From NCBI GenBank assembly GCA_002328035.1, contig DCVL01000062.1, positions 1-14,156 of the forward strand: a stretch of DNA of 14,156 nucleotides. Reading direction: 5' to 3'. Below are positions 1 to 6,496 of this stretch, piece by piece. Position 1 is the first letter of the stretch, and each line of letters starts with the position of its first letter. Origin of the DNA: Geobacter sp. UBA2189. GTDB taxonomy: Bacteria > Desulfobacterota > Desulfuromonadia > Geobacterales > Pseudopelobacteraceae. The notes under the pieces were generated by a model. It searched no databases, had not been told where the DNA came from, and saw only the letters and a list, made by a program, of their open reading frames with translations. The position numbers and the translations under genes are program-made.

Positions 1-152
1 ATCTTGCGCTCAAGATATTCAGGATGTTTGGCAACAACTGGTCCAAGAGACTCAAGAACTTCCATAACTGCTTGATGGAATTCAATTTCGCCAGGGTTAC
101 GCTTCAATACATCGTTGTAGATAGCTTCAATTTTTTCATCCAGCTTGGCCAT
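1..152 (-). CDS. gdhA: NADP-specific glutamate dehydrogenase, N-terminal fragment (partial)
   Basis: This is the first 50 codons of a gene that runs off the left edge. The reverse complement begins MAKLDEKIEAIYNDVLKRNP and continues with GEIEFHQAVMEVLESLGPVV, which I recognise as the N-terminal helical segment of the hexameric GdhA family (Glu/Leu/Phe/Val dehydrogenases). The enzyme makes glutamate from 2-oxoglutarate, ammonium and NADPH in the cytoplasm. The start is supported by a GGGGG-rich ribosome binding site at about 158-164, some 5 bases before the ATG. The catalytic and nucleotide-binding parts lie outside the window. The call rests on recalled family sequence over 50 residues; the NADP preference is inferred from that subfamily resemblance. 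Confidence 0.85.
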   Translation of the reverse strand, partial: MAKLDEKIEAIYNDVLKRNPGEIEFHQAVMEVLESLGPVVAKHPEYLERK

Positions 153-207
153 TGTTGCCCCCTTTTTGTGCACACGCCTGTCGTGGCTGTTGTAGTTTCA
201 GCTCAAT

Positions 208-235
208 ATTTTAGCAATAGGCATGCCATCGATAA
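208..235 (-). promoter_or_regulatory. Candidate extended -10 promoter for gdhA
   Basis: On the minus strand the sequence TGCTAAAAT (208-216) is an extended -10 element (TGn plus TAAAAT, 5 of 6 to consensus). A poor -35 (TTATCG, 230-235) lies 16 bp upstream. Transcription would begin near 201, giving a leader of about 50 bases before the gdhA ATG at 152. This is sequence match only. Confidence 0.35.
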
Positions 236-405
236 AATTATGGTTATTTAATTGGCAACTGCTTGATTTTATGGCCACTAATTCAAGTTGCACAGATAAA
301 ATGCCGCACAAAATATAGGCACAACCTCTTCCCTTCTCGTAAACTGTGTTCTGAATCTACACGCTATAGAGTATTTCAACAACACGTTTAGTTTTAATTA
401 AATTT

Positions 406-430
406 AATCAATACAAGTAAAATCAATACA
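406..430. repeat. 10-bp direct repeat, operator-like
   Basis: AATCAATACA occurs twice (406-415 and 421-430) separated by AGTAA, so the copies are 15 bp apart centre to centre. They lie about 120 bp upstream of etfB and just before a promoter-like sequence. Direct repeats in this position can be binding sites for a regulator, but chance in AT-rich DNA is possible. Confidence 0.35.
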
Positions 431-437
431 TTAGCTC

Positions 438-466
438 TTGCAAGAAAAATCGGCTTACAGTATTTA
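438..466 (+). promoter_or_regulatory. Weak candidate sigma70-like promoter for the etf operon
   Basis: TTGCAA (438-443) and TATTTA (461-466) are 17 bp apart, matching the consensus at 4 of 6 and 3 of 6 positions. The leader would be about 75 bases. The -10 match is poor, so this is only the best of several weak candidates in the region. Confidence 0.25.
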
Positions 467-546
467 AGGTTGCCTCATTAATTAAAGTGCGTCACAAAAA
501 CTCACAGAGACGGCGCCTAAAATCTGTGCGCCAAAGAGGATGGATA

Positions 547-1362
547 ATGCTGATTGTAGCCTGTATAAAACAAGTTCCTGACACCACACAGGTAAAGATT
601 GATCCGGCTACCAATACACTTATGAGAGAAGGGGTTCCAAGCATAATGAACCCATATGACACTCATGCTCTTGAAGCCGCGCTACAGTTAAAAGACCAGT
701 TTGGCTTTCGTGTTGTGGTGCTGTCAATGGGACCTCCAGGCGCTGCGCATACACTCCGAAAAGCGTTATCGGCAGGCGTAGATCAGGCAATCCTTCTCTC
801 TGACCGTCTTTTTGGCGGAGCAGATACTCTTGCCACCAGCAATGTGCTTGCAGCAGCGATCAAGAAGCTCAATGACGAAATGGCCCCTGTAGGTGTTGTT
901 ATCTGTGGCAAGCAGACCATAGATGGGGATACCGCGCAGGTGGGTCCGGGGATAGCTGTAAGGTTGGGCTATCAGCAACTGACACTTGTTGACAGGGTTG
1001 AAGAGCTGGACATGATTAACAAGAGGATAACTGTCAGAAGAAAACTTGAAGGACGCCACGAACGGATTGAAACACCTCTTCCAGCGCTTTTAACCGTAGT
1101 GCGCGAAATCAACCGTCCCCGCTACCCGACTGTAAACATGAGGCTTGCCTCGGAAGCTGCAGATATAGAGATTTGGAACAACGAGGTTCTTAAGCTTGAA
1201 ACCGAAACTATCGGGCTGAAGGGTTCGCCCACATGGGTAGCAAAGATATTCTCACCTGAACGTGATAAGGGAGAGATCGTTGGCAACGGATATAATGACC
1301 CCGAAGGAACCGTCGACCTGCTGCTGAACAAATTGTTGGACAAGGATCTACTGCCGCTATGA
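547..1362 (+). CDS. etfB: Electron transfer flavoprotein, beta subunit
   Basis: This 271-residue protein is the small subunit of a soluble ETF heterodimer, which accepts electrons from flavin dehydrogenases such as acyl-CoA dehydrogenases. Family features include the N-terminal MLIVACIKQVPDT, MNPYDTHALEAAL near residue 34, SDRLFGGADTLATS near residue 85, GKQTIDGDTAQVGPG near residue 121, and the EtfB signature VREINRPRYPTV. The SDR-x-F-x-G-x-DT motif resembles that of ETFs linked to flavin-based electron bifurcation, but bifurcation cannot be decided from this alone. The frame stays open upstream to a GTG at 487, but the added 20 residues are basic and atypical. ATG 547 has AGAGGA six bases upstream and matches family starts. 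The stop overlaps the etfA start (ATGA), indicating translational coupling. Confidence 0.95.
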   Translation: MLIVACIKQVPDTTQVKIDPATNTLMREGVPSIMNPYDTHALEAALQLKDQFGFRVVVLSMGPPGAAHTLRKALSAGVDQAILLSDRLFGGADTLATSNVLAAAIKKLNDEMAPVGVVICGKQTIDGDTAQVGPGIAVRLGYQQLTLVDRVEELDMINKRITVRRKLEGRHERIETPLPALLTVVREINRPRYPTVNMRLASEAADIEIWNNEVLKLETETIGLKGSPTWVAKIFSPERDKGEIVGNGYNDPEGTVDLLLNKLLDKDLLPL

Positions 1363-2690
1363 CTGAGATAAAACAGAAGATTAAACGTCCCCGTGGTCGC
1401 GCTCGCCTGATTGAGGGCAGGTGCATTGCCTGTGGTGCTCGCTGCGAAAGTTCCTGCCCTGTCAACTGTATAAGCATGACTGATACCGGCGAACCACTGA
1501 TTGTGACTGAAAAATGTATTGGTTGCCTCAAGTGCGTAAAGATCTGCCCTGCCCAGGCTATTGAGATGTTCTTTACGGAAGAGGAGCAGAAGATACTTGA
1601 ACAGCTTGCAGCTACAGGCTCTCCAGAAACGATGGAAGAGGAAGACCCTGAGGCGGCTGCAATAAAGAAGATACTCTCCCAATATCATGGAGTCTGGGTT
1701 TTTATAGAACAGACAGACAGCGAGGCGGCCAAGGTTTCATGGGAACTGCTCGGCAAGGGTAAAGAGCTGGCAGTAAAACTTGGAGTTGACCTGAATGCGG
1801 TTGTAATCGGCCACACGGTTGAAAAGTTGTGCCATGAAGCCTTCAGCTACGGTGCAAAAAGTGCCTATCTGCTTGATGCGCCTGTCTATTCAGACTACCG
1901 CACACAACCTTATCTTGAAGCTATGTGCCATCTGATCAAACAGCACAAACCTGAGATTATTCTTATGGGCGCAACCGGAATGGGACGGGATCTGGCTGGC
2001 GCTGTAGCTACCAGAACAGGCACAGGGCTGACAGCTGACTGCACAGGGCTTGATATTGACGACAAACGCAATCTTATGCAGACACGTCCAGCCTTTGGCG
2101 GAAATATAATGGCAACAATTATCTGTGATAAGTACCGCCCGCAAATGGCTACTGTAAGACCTCATGTGATGAAGATGCCAGAACCAATGCCCGGCGCAAC
2201 CGGTCAGATTATCAGGGACGGTTTCAGCATTCCGGAACAGGATATCCTGGTTAAGGTTCTTGAGATACTCCGTGATGGAGACACCAAAAAGAAGATTGAT
2301 ATTGGTGGCGCGGAGATAATCGTATCTGGCGGTCGGGGAATGATGGGAGCCGAAAACTTCACACTACTGGAAGAACTCGCAAATGAACTTCACGGAGTGG
2401 TCGGCGCCTCACGTAGTGCAGTTGATTCCGGTTGGATGCCACATGAAAGGCAGGTAGGACAGACAGGCAAAACAGTTCGCCCGAAGATCTATATCGCCTG
2501 CGGAATTTCCGGCGCCATCCAGCATCTGGTAGGAATGCAGGATGCAGATCTGATAATTGCAATCAATCGCGATAAGGATGCCCCTATTTTCGAGGTTGCA
2601 CATTACGGGATAGTAGGGGATCTGTTCCAGATTATTCCCGCAATGACTCGCAAGATAAAAGAGCTGAAGGCACGAGGCAAAAAACAATGA
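1359..2690 (+). CDS. etfA: Electron transfer flavoprotein, alpha subunit with N-terminal 2x[4Fe-4S] ferredoxin domain
   Basis: This 443-residue EtfA is longer than the usual ~320 because of an N-terminal ferredoxin module. Cys22-x2-Cys25-x3-Cys29-x3-Cys33-Pro and Cys53-x2-Cys56-x2-Cys59-x3-Cys63-Pro are set to bind two [4Fe-4S] clusters. An acidic linker follows, then the ETF alpha N-domain (from about residue 108, GVWVFIEQ) and the C-terminal FAD-binding domain, with VSGGRGMMG, GASRSAVDSGW, GQTGKTVRPKIYIACGISGA and INRDKDAPIF. Ferredoxin-fused EtfA is known from anaerobes, for example CarE of Acetobacterium. The extra clusters may wire the ETF to the Fe-S protein encoded next. The gene overlaps etfB upstream and the oxidoreductase downstream by four bases each, so the three products are probably made in matched amounts. 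Confidence 0.95.
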   Translation: MTEIKQKIKRPRGRARLIEGRCIACGARCESSCPVNCISMTDTGEPLIVTEKCIGCLKCVKICPAQAIEMFFTEEEQKILEQLAATGSPETMEEEDPEAAAIKKILSQYHGVWVFIEQTDSEAAKVSWELLGKGKELAVKLGVDLNAVVIGHTVEKLCHEAFSYGAKSAYLLDAPVYSDYRTQPYLEAMCHLIKQHKPEIILMGATGMGRDLAGAVATRTGTGLTADCTGLDIDDKRNLMQTRPAFGGNIMATIICDKYRPQMATVRPHVMKMPEPMPGATGQIIRDGFSIPEQDILVKVLEILRDGDTKKKIDIGGAEIIVSGGRGMMGAENFTLLEELANELHGVVGASRSAVDSGWMPHERQVGQTGKTVRPKIYIACGISGAIQHLVGMQDADLIIAINRDKDAPIFEVAHYGIVGDLFQIIPAMTRKIKELKARGKKQ

Positions 2691-4663
2691 CACCAACCCC
2701 GACTATCTTTGTACCACTTTTTATAGCTGCCACTGCCATGTTTATCTGGAGCTGCTGGAAACGGCTCTCGCTGACAGCCCTGGGTCGCACTGAAAACCGC
2801 CTGGACAATATTGGACAAAGGATTAGCGATACCATTCGTTACGCCTTTGCCCAGAAAAGGGTTTTAGCCCAACCTTCAGGATTGATACATGTTGCTATCT
2901 TCTGGTGTTTTCTTGTCCTGCTGATTGCCAATACCGAGTTCATTCTGCAAGGCCTCTTCCCATCCATATCATTTACCAGGCTGCCTGAAAGCTTGTCCAT
3001 GCCGCTTTTTCAGATGATTGACGTCGTATCACTTATCACCCTTTTGGCAGTAATTGCAGCAACTACAAGAAGGATCGTGGCTCCGCCATATCCAGAAGCA
3101 CGCACGTTTGAGGCATTCTTCATACTCTTTCTTATAGCGGTTCTGATGCTGGCCAGCTTTGGAATAAACGCAGCAAAGATCTCAACCTTTAGAGGTTCCA
3201 CACTGGAACTTGCCAAAACGATAACGCCAGTTTCATACCAATTTATTACATTTATTCCTGAAGGGATGGGCAAGGTTGTCCACGACCTTTCATGGTGGAC
3301 GCATGCGCTGGTTCTCCTTCTGTTTATGAATCTGCTGCCGCTTAGCAAACATTTTCATATAATAACCGCCATACCAAATGTTTTCCTGCAGAGGCTTGAA
3401 CATCCTCCCCTGCCGGAGCGTGAAGAGTTCAAGGTTGGCAACAGCTTCGGGAGTAATCAGGTTGACGGCTATACATGGAAAGACCTGCTTGATTCATTTT
3501 CCTGCACAGAATGCGGACGCTGCCAGATGGCCTGTCCAGCTGATCAGACGGGTAAACCTTTAAATCCGAGAGGGGTTATTGCAACCATAAAACATAACCT
3601 GATGAAAAACGGTTCCTTGCTGAAAAAAGGAGAGCCGCCAGCCATACCTCTTATCGGTGAGGGAGAAGACTCTATCTCTACAGAAGCGATCTGGTCATGC
3701 ACAACCTGTGGAGCCTGTATTCAGGCATGTCCGGTATTTATTGAACAGATGCCTAAACTTACACCGCTTAGAAGACATCTTGTAGAAATGGAATCAAACT
3801 TTCCGGCTGAGCTTCTGAACCTTTTTGAAAACATGGAGAGCCGGAGCAACCCCTGGGGTATAGCCCCTACAGAACGTGGAAAATGGGCTACCCTTCTCGG
3901 CGACCGTCCGTTCGAGACCGGCAAGACAGAGTATCTCTTTTATGTAGGCTGCGCCGGCTCTTTTGACGCACGCACAAAGCAGGTAACCATGGCTGTGGCT
4001 CAACTGCTGGACAAGGCAGGGGTTTCATGGGGCATACTTGGAAAGGATGAAAAGTGTTGCGGTGATTCTATGCGCAGACTTGGAAATGAATACCTGTTTG
4101 ACTCGATGGCAAAGGAAAATATAGCGCTATTCAAAGAGAGAAAGATTACAAAGGTTATTGCCCAGTGTCCGCACTGTATGAGCACTCTTAAAAACGACTA
4201 CCGTCAATACGGCATTGAACTTGAAGTCTTACATCACAGTCAGCTGTTGCTGCAGCTGCTGCAGGATGGCCGCCTGAAGCTCCCTGAAGAGACAAAAGAG
4301 ACTGCCACCAGACTGGTCTATCACGATTCCTGCTACATGGGACGCCATAATGGCATTTATGACGAACCAAGGGAAACACTTGCACTGGCTACAGGCGAAG
4401 AGCCAATTGAGATGGCTCGCAATCGCGAGGGCGCCTTCTGTTGCGGAGCTGGCGGAGGACGGATGTGGATGGAGGAATTTACCGGAGAGCGGATCAATCT
4501 CGTCAGGACAGCCGAGGCTCTTGAGCATGAGCCGGACACTATATGTACTGCATGTCCGTATTGCCTGACCATGTTTATCGATGGAGTAAAGGACTTAAAG
4601 GCGGATAAGGTTCAGGTAAGGGATATTGCAGAGATAATTGCGGAAGCGGTATTCAGGCAGTAG
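2687..4663 (+). CDS. Membrane Fe-S / heme b oxidoreductase, ETF:(methyl)menaquinone oxidoreductase (EMO) type
   Basis: This 658-residue fusion has three parts. (1) A NarI-like membrane domain has hydrophobic segments near residues 5-24, 66-85, 108-127, 142-161 and 203-220; His68, His199, His206, His222 and His224 are candidate heme b ligands. (2) A dicluster ferredoxin domain has Cys273-x2-276-x2-279-x3-283-Pro and Cys338-x2-341-x2-344-x3-348-Pro. (3) Two HdrB/GlpC-like cysteine-rich CCG domains follow: Cys422-x34-CysCys457/458-x35-Cys494-x2-Cys497, and Cys549-x35-CysCys585/586-x36-Cys623-x2-Cys626. This architecture matches the EMO proteins described in Geobacter and syntrophic fatty-acid oxidisers, which oxidise EtfAB and reduce menaquinone. 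The ATG lies inside the etfA stop (ATGA), strongly supporting EtfAB as its partner. All cluster ligands appear intact. Annotation pipelines may call it a heterodisulfide reductase-related Fe-S binding protein. Confidence 0.9.
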   Translation: MTPTPTIFVPLFIAATAMFIWSCWKRLSLTALGRTENRLDNIGQRISDTIRYAFAQKRVLAQPSGLIHVAIFWCFLVLLIANTEFILQGLFPSISFTRLPESLSMPLFQMIDVVSLITLLAVIAATTRRIVAPPYPEARTFEAFFILFLIAVLMLASFGINAAKISTFRGSTLELAKTITPVSYQFITFIPEGMGKVVHDLSWWTHALVLLLFMNLLPLSKHFHIITAIPNVFLQRLEHPPLPEREEFKVGNSFGSNQVDGYTWKDLLDSFSCTECGRCQMACPADQTGKPLNPRGVIATIKHNLMKNGSLLKKGEPPAIPLIGEGEDSISTEAIWSCTTCGACIQACPVFIEQMPKLTPLRRHLVEMESNFPAELLNLFENMESRSNPWGIAPTERGKWATLLGDRPFETGKTEYLFYVGCAGSFDARTKQVTMAVAQLLDKAGVSWGILGKDEKCCGDSMRRLGNEYLFDSMAKENIALFKERKITKVIAQCPHCMSTLKNDYRQYGIELEVLHHSQLLLQLLQDGRLKLPEETKETATRLVYHDSCYMGRHNGIYDEPRETLALATGEEPIEMARNREGAFCCGAGGGRMWMEEFTGERINLVRTAEALEHEPDTICTACPYCLTMFIDGVKDLKADKVQVRDIAEIIAEAVFRQ

Positions 4664-4688
4664 ATCAATCCCCAAATAGCAGTTCACA

Positions 4689-4815
4689 AAACACGGAGCA
4701 ACGGAGAGAAGCAACATATGCAAAAACAGGTATAACCAAAATGGTAAACATTTTTAAAAGGCTATACAGTGATCTGCTTTTTGTTTTTACTCCGTTGCAC
4801 CGTTGCTCCGTGTTT
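4689..4815. repeat. Imperfect inverted repeat with 16-bp perfect ends, candidate dispersed intergenic element
   Basis: AAACACGGAGCAACGG (4689-4704) is exactly repeated in inverted form as CCGTTGCTCCGTGTTT (4800-4815). Near the centre GTATAACC (4730-4737) pairs with GGCTATAC (4760-4767) with one mismatch, so the ~127-bp unit could fold on itself. The ends have internal echoes: CGGAG-CAA-CGGAG on the left and CCGTTGCA-CCGTTGCT on the right. It lies between the convergent emo and slyD genes, where palindromic repeats of REP or MITE type often sit. It holds no coding sequence. It could also help terminate the etf operon transcript. Confidence 0.6.
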
Positions 4816-4840
4816 AAACGGCTTTTCAAATCCGGTTTTT
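4816..4840 (+). terminator. Weak candidate terminator after the etf-emo operon
   Basis: AAACGG (4816-4821) can pair with CCGGTTT (4832-4838) with one bulged base, and T residues follow to 4840. The stem is short and imperfect, so termination here is uncertain; the inverted repeat just upstream may do this job instead. Confidence 0.25.
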
Positions 4841-4850
4841 AAGAGCCCTG

Positions 4851-5318
4851 CTACAGGATTTCTACCAGCTCTATATCGTATGTCAGGTCTTCACCAGCCA
4901 GAGGATGATTGGCATCAAATGTCATATCCTTGTCAGTCACCTCAACGACTGTCACCTCAAGTTCTTCATCATCCTCACCAGTCAGAATAAGGTCTTCCCC
5001 GACTTCGGGGTTCATATCATCCGGAAGCATATTTCTTTCGAGGGTAAAAACTGCGCCCGCATCATATTCACCAAATGCATCCACAGCATCGATCTGGATT
5101 GTCTTTTTCTCACCTGGCGACATACCCACAAGAGCTTCCTCTATCTTTGGAAAAAACTCTTCCTCTCCAATAACTATCTCCAGAGGACCATATTCGCATG
5201 AATCGCACCCATCATCACAACAGGACGAATCTTCAAATGTTGTCTCAATTACAGTACCGTCTTCCGTCTTGCCTGTAAAATTTATCCTTACTCTATCCCC
5301 GTTTTTTGCCTTTGCCAT
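4851..5318 (-). CDS. slyD: SlyD-type FKBP peptidyl-prolyl cis-trans isomerase with a cysteine cluster
   Basis: This 155-residue cytoplasmic protein catalyses prolyl isomerisation and probably acts as a chaperone. It has the FKBP start (GDRVRINFTGKTEDGTVIETT), the strand PLEIVIGEEEFFPKIEEALVGM, the insert-in-flap arrangement of SlyD from about residue 75, and the near-invariant ending ANHPLAGEDLTYDIELVEI. It lacks the His/Cys-rich C-terminal tail of E. coli SlyD. Instead it carries Cys33, Cys34, Cys38 and Cys41 in a loop of the FKBP domain, a possible metal site. The protein is strongly acidic. The start ATG at 5318 follows AAAGGT at a normal distance. It appears to be transcribed alone, convergent with the etf operon. 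The symbol is given by family; FkpB-like naming is possible. Confidence 0.9.
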   Translation of the reverse strand: MAKAKNGDRVRINFTGKTEDGTVIETTFEDSSCCDDGCDSCEYGPLEIVIGEEEFFPKIEEALVGMSPGEKKTIQIDAVDAFGEYDAGAVFTLERNMLPDDMNPEVGEDLILTGEDDEELEVTVVEVTDKDMTFDANHPLAGEDLTYDIELVEIL

Positions 5319-5391
5319 TGTCTTGACCTTTCATCTTTTTTAGGTGATTCTCTGCTTGCATGGTAAGGGTAAATCATCCAATCCGTCTAGT

Positions 5392-5413
5392 AAAAAACTG
5401 TGACAAACAGGTT
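5392..5413 (-). terminator. Candidate rho-independent terminator after the glycerol-1-phosphate dehydrogenase gene
   Basis: Read on the minus strand, AACCTGT-TTGTC-ACAGTT forms a 6-bp stem with one bulged C and is followed directly by a run of T (complement of the A run at 5392-5397). It lies about 28 bases after the TGA at 5441. The stem is short, so confidence is moderate. Confidence 0.4.
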
Positions 5414-5440
5414 AAATACGAAACCTCTGATGTCCCACTT

Positions 5441-6487
5441 TCAGACCATCACCCTTTTACATGTTTCATCGTTTAAAATAAACTCTTTCAATCTCTCCTG
5501 ATTACCCTGCTCGGAAAGTATTGTATAGAATTTTTCCTTTATTGTTGTGGCTATATCGACAGCCTCCAAAAAGCGGGATCTGTCCAAAGGATTCTTATAG
5601 AGATAATCAAAGAAACCGCTCTCCTCAAGCACATATTTTACTGTTTCATGCTTATTGTCCTGAATCTTGCTGATACAGTAGGTGGCAACTCCGACCTGAA
5701 GCCCGTGCAGTGAAGGTTTTTCACAAACCTTGTCATATCCATGGGAGAGCAGGTGTTCACTGCCGCTTGCGGGGCGGGATGACTTACTCACTTCCATCGC
5801 AACGCCACTCATTACAAGGGCACCCGAAACAAGCCTCAAAAACTCAAGATCTCTTATGTTCTTATTTGGGTAATGAACAAGGTTTTCCACAGAGCCTTCT
5901 GATATCAGTACGGCAAAATCATTTACAGGCTCTCCGGTCTTTCTGTAAGAGAGCTTCCAGTCATATATGGCTGTAATCTTGGAGATCAGGTCTCCTATGC
6001 CGGAATACACAAATTTTTCCGGAGATGAATTTATAATGTTGGTGTCTATTATAACTCCGTAAGGTATTTTAACCTTTATAGTGGTTTTCTTGCCCTTTAA
6101 CTCAAGGGAGGAGATCGGAGATGCAAATCCATCGTTTGAAATGGAGGTGGGTATAGATATTACAGGGATCTGCGAAACAAAACCTATATATTTGGCATAA
6201 TCAATGGCCTTTCCCCCTCCGACAGCCAGAATTACATCGACCCCTTTTGGCAGTTGAGAAATGCTGTCAAATACTGTTTCTACAACATTTTTGTAAACCG
6301 TCTCTTCGTATAAAATATTTATCTCCGACGAAAGAAGCGAGATAAGGATCCGTTCCCGAAAGAGCTCCTTTATTCCCTCTCCATAAAATATAGCCGCATT
6401 TTTAAGGTTTTCTTTTCTTAAGTATTTACCTGTTTTATATAAAGAATCAGGCTTAATCCTCAAGATTGACGGGATAGAAATCTCCAT
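5441..6487 (-). CDS. sn-glycerol-1-phosphate dehydrogenase, AraM/EgsA family
   Basis: This 348-residue cytoplasmic enzyme should reduce dihydroxyacetone phosphate to sn-glycerol 1-phosphate with NAD(P)H. Family marks: the dinucleotide-binding AVGGGKAIDYAKY (residues 88-100), the substrate loop IPTSISNDGFASPISS (112-127, compare PTxxSxDGxASP in archaeal EgsA), and metal ligands Asp166 (GIGDLISK), His245 (SGSEHLLSH) and His261 (LHGLQVG). All three ligands are present, so the enzyme should be active. Length matches the family (about 350-400). The bacterial AraM enzymes use Ni or Zn. The start has AAGGAG seven bases upstream, overlapping the stop of the HAD gene 9 bases away, so the two are one operon. 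No prenyl transferase (PcrB/GGGPS) is in view, so the fate of G1P is unknown. Related glycerol or dehydroquinate-type dehydrogenases are less likely given the motifs. Confidence 0.88.
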   Translation of the reverse strand: MEISIPSILRIKPDSLYKTGKYLRKENLKNAAIFYGEGIKELFRERILISLLSSEINILYEETVYKNVVETVFDSISQLPKGVDVILAVGGGKAIDYAKYIGFVSQIPVISIPTSISNDGFASPISSLELKGKKTTIKVKIPYGVIIDTNIINSSPEKFVYSGIGDLISKITAIYDWKLSYRKTGEPVNDFAVLISEGSVENLVHYPNKNIRDLEFLRLVSGALVMSGVAMEVSKSSRPASGSEHLLSHGYDKVCEKPSLHGLQVGVATYCISKIQDNKHETVKYVLEESGFFDYLYKNPLDRSRFLEAVDIATTIKEKFYTILSEQGNQERLKEFILNDETCKRVMV

Positions 6488-6496
6488 GTTGGCTCC

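Larger units (their letters stand above)
153..546. other. Intergenic region between divergent gdhA and etfB
   Basis: This 394-bp AT-rich stretch contains no convincing gene on either strand. It holds the candidate gdhA promoter, a pair of 10-bp direct repeats (406-430), a weak promoter-like match (438-466) and two overlapping short inverted repeats just before the etfB ribosome binding site (503-532). It must carry the control elements for both divergent transcription units. Confidence 0.7.

Noticed and set aside
24..251. Plus-strand open frame of 75 codons at the left edge
   Set aside because: It is largely antisense to the gdhA 5' end and then runs into the intergenic region; it has no ribosome binding site and no recognisable protein character.
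272..291. TGGC...TTGC resembling a sigma54 promoter
   Set aside because: There are 12 bases between the two elements, while the -24/-12 geometry needs about 7.
487..546. GTG start 20 codons upstream for etfB
   Set aside because: The added residues are basic and unlike EtfB N-termini, there is no ribosome binding site before 487, and the short inverted repeats of the leader would fall inside the gene.
1122..1688. 188-codon minus-strand frame over the etfB/etfA junction
   Set aside because: It covers strongly conserved coding sequence of both etf genes on the other strand and resembles no known protein.
4909..5343. 144-codon plus-strand frame rich in Ser, Thr and Val
   Set aside because: It is the complementary strand of slyD; the composition is what acidic Glu/Asp codons give in antisense.
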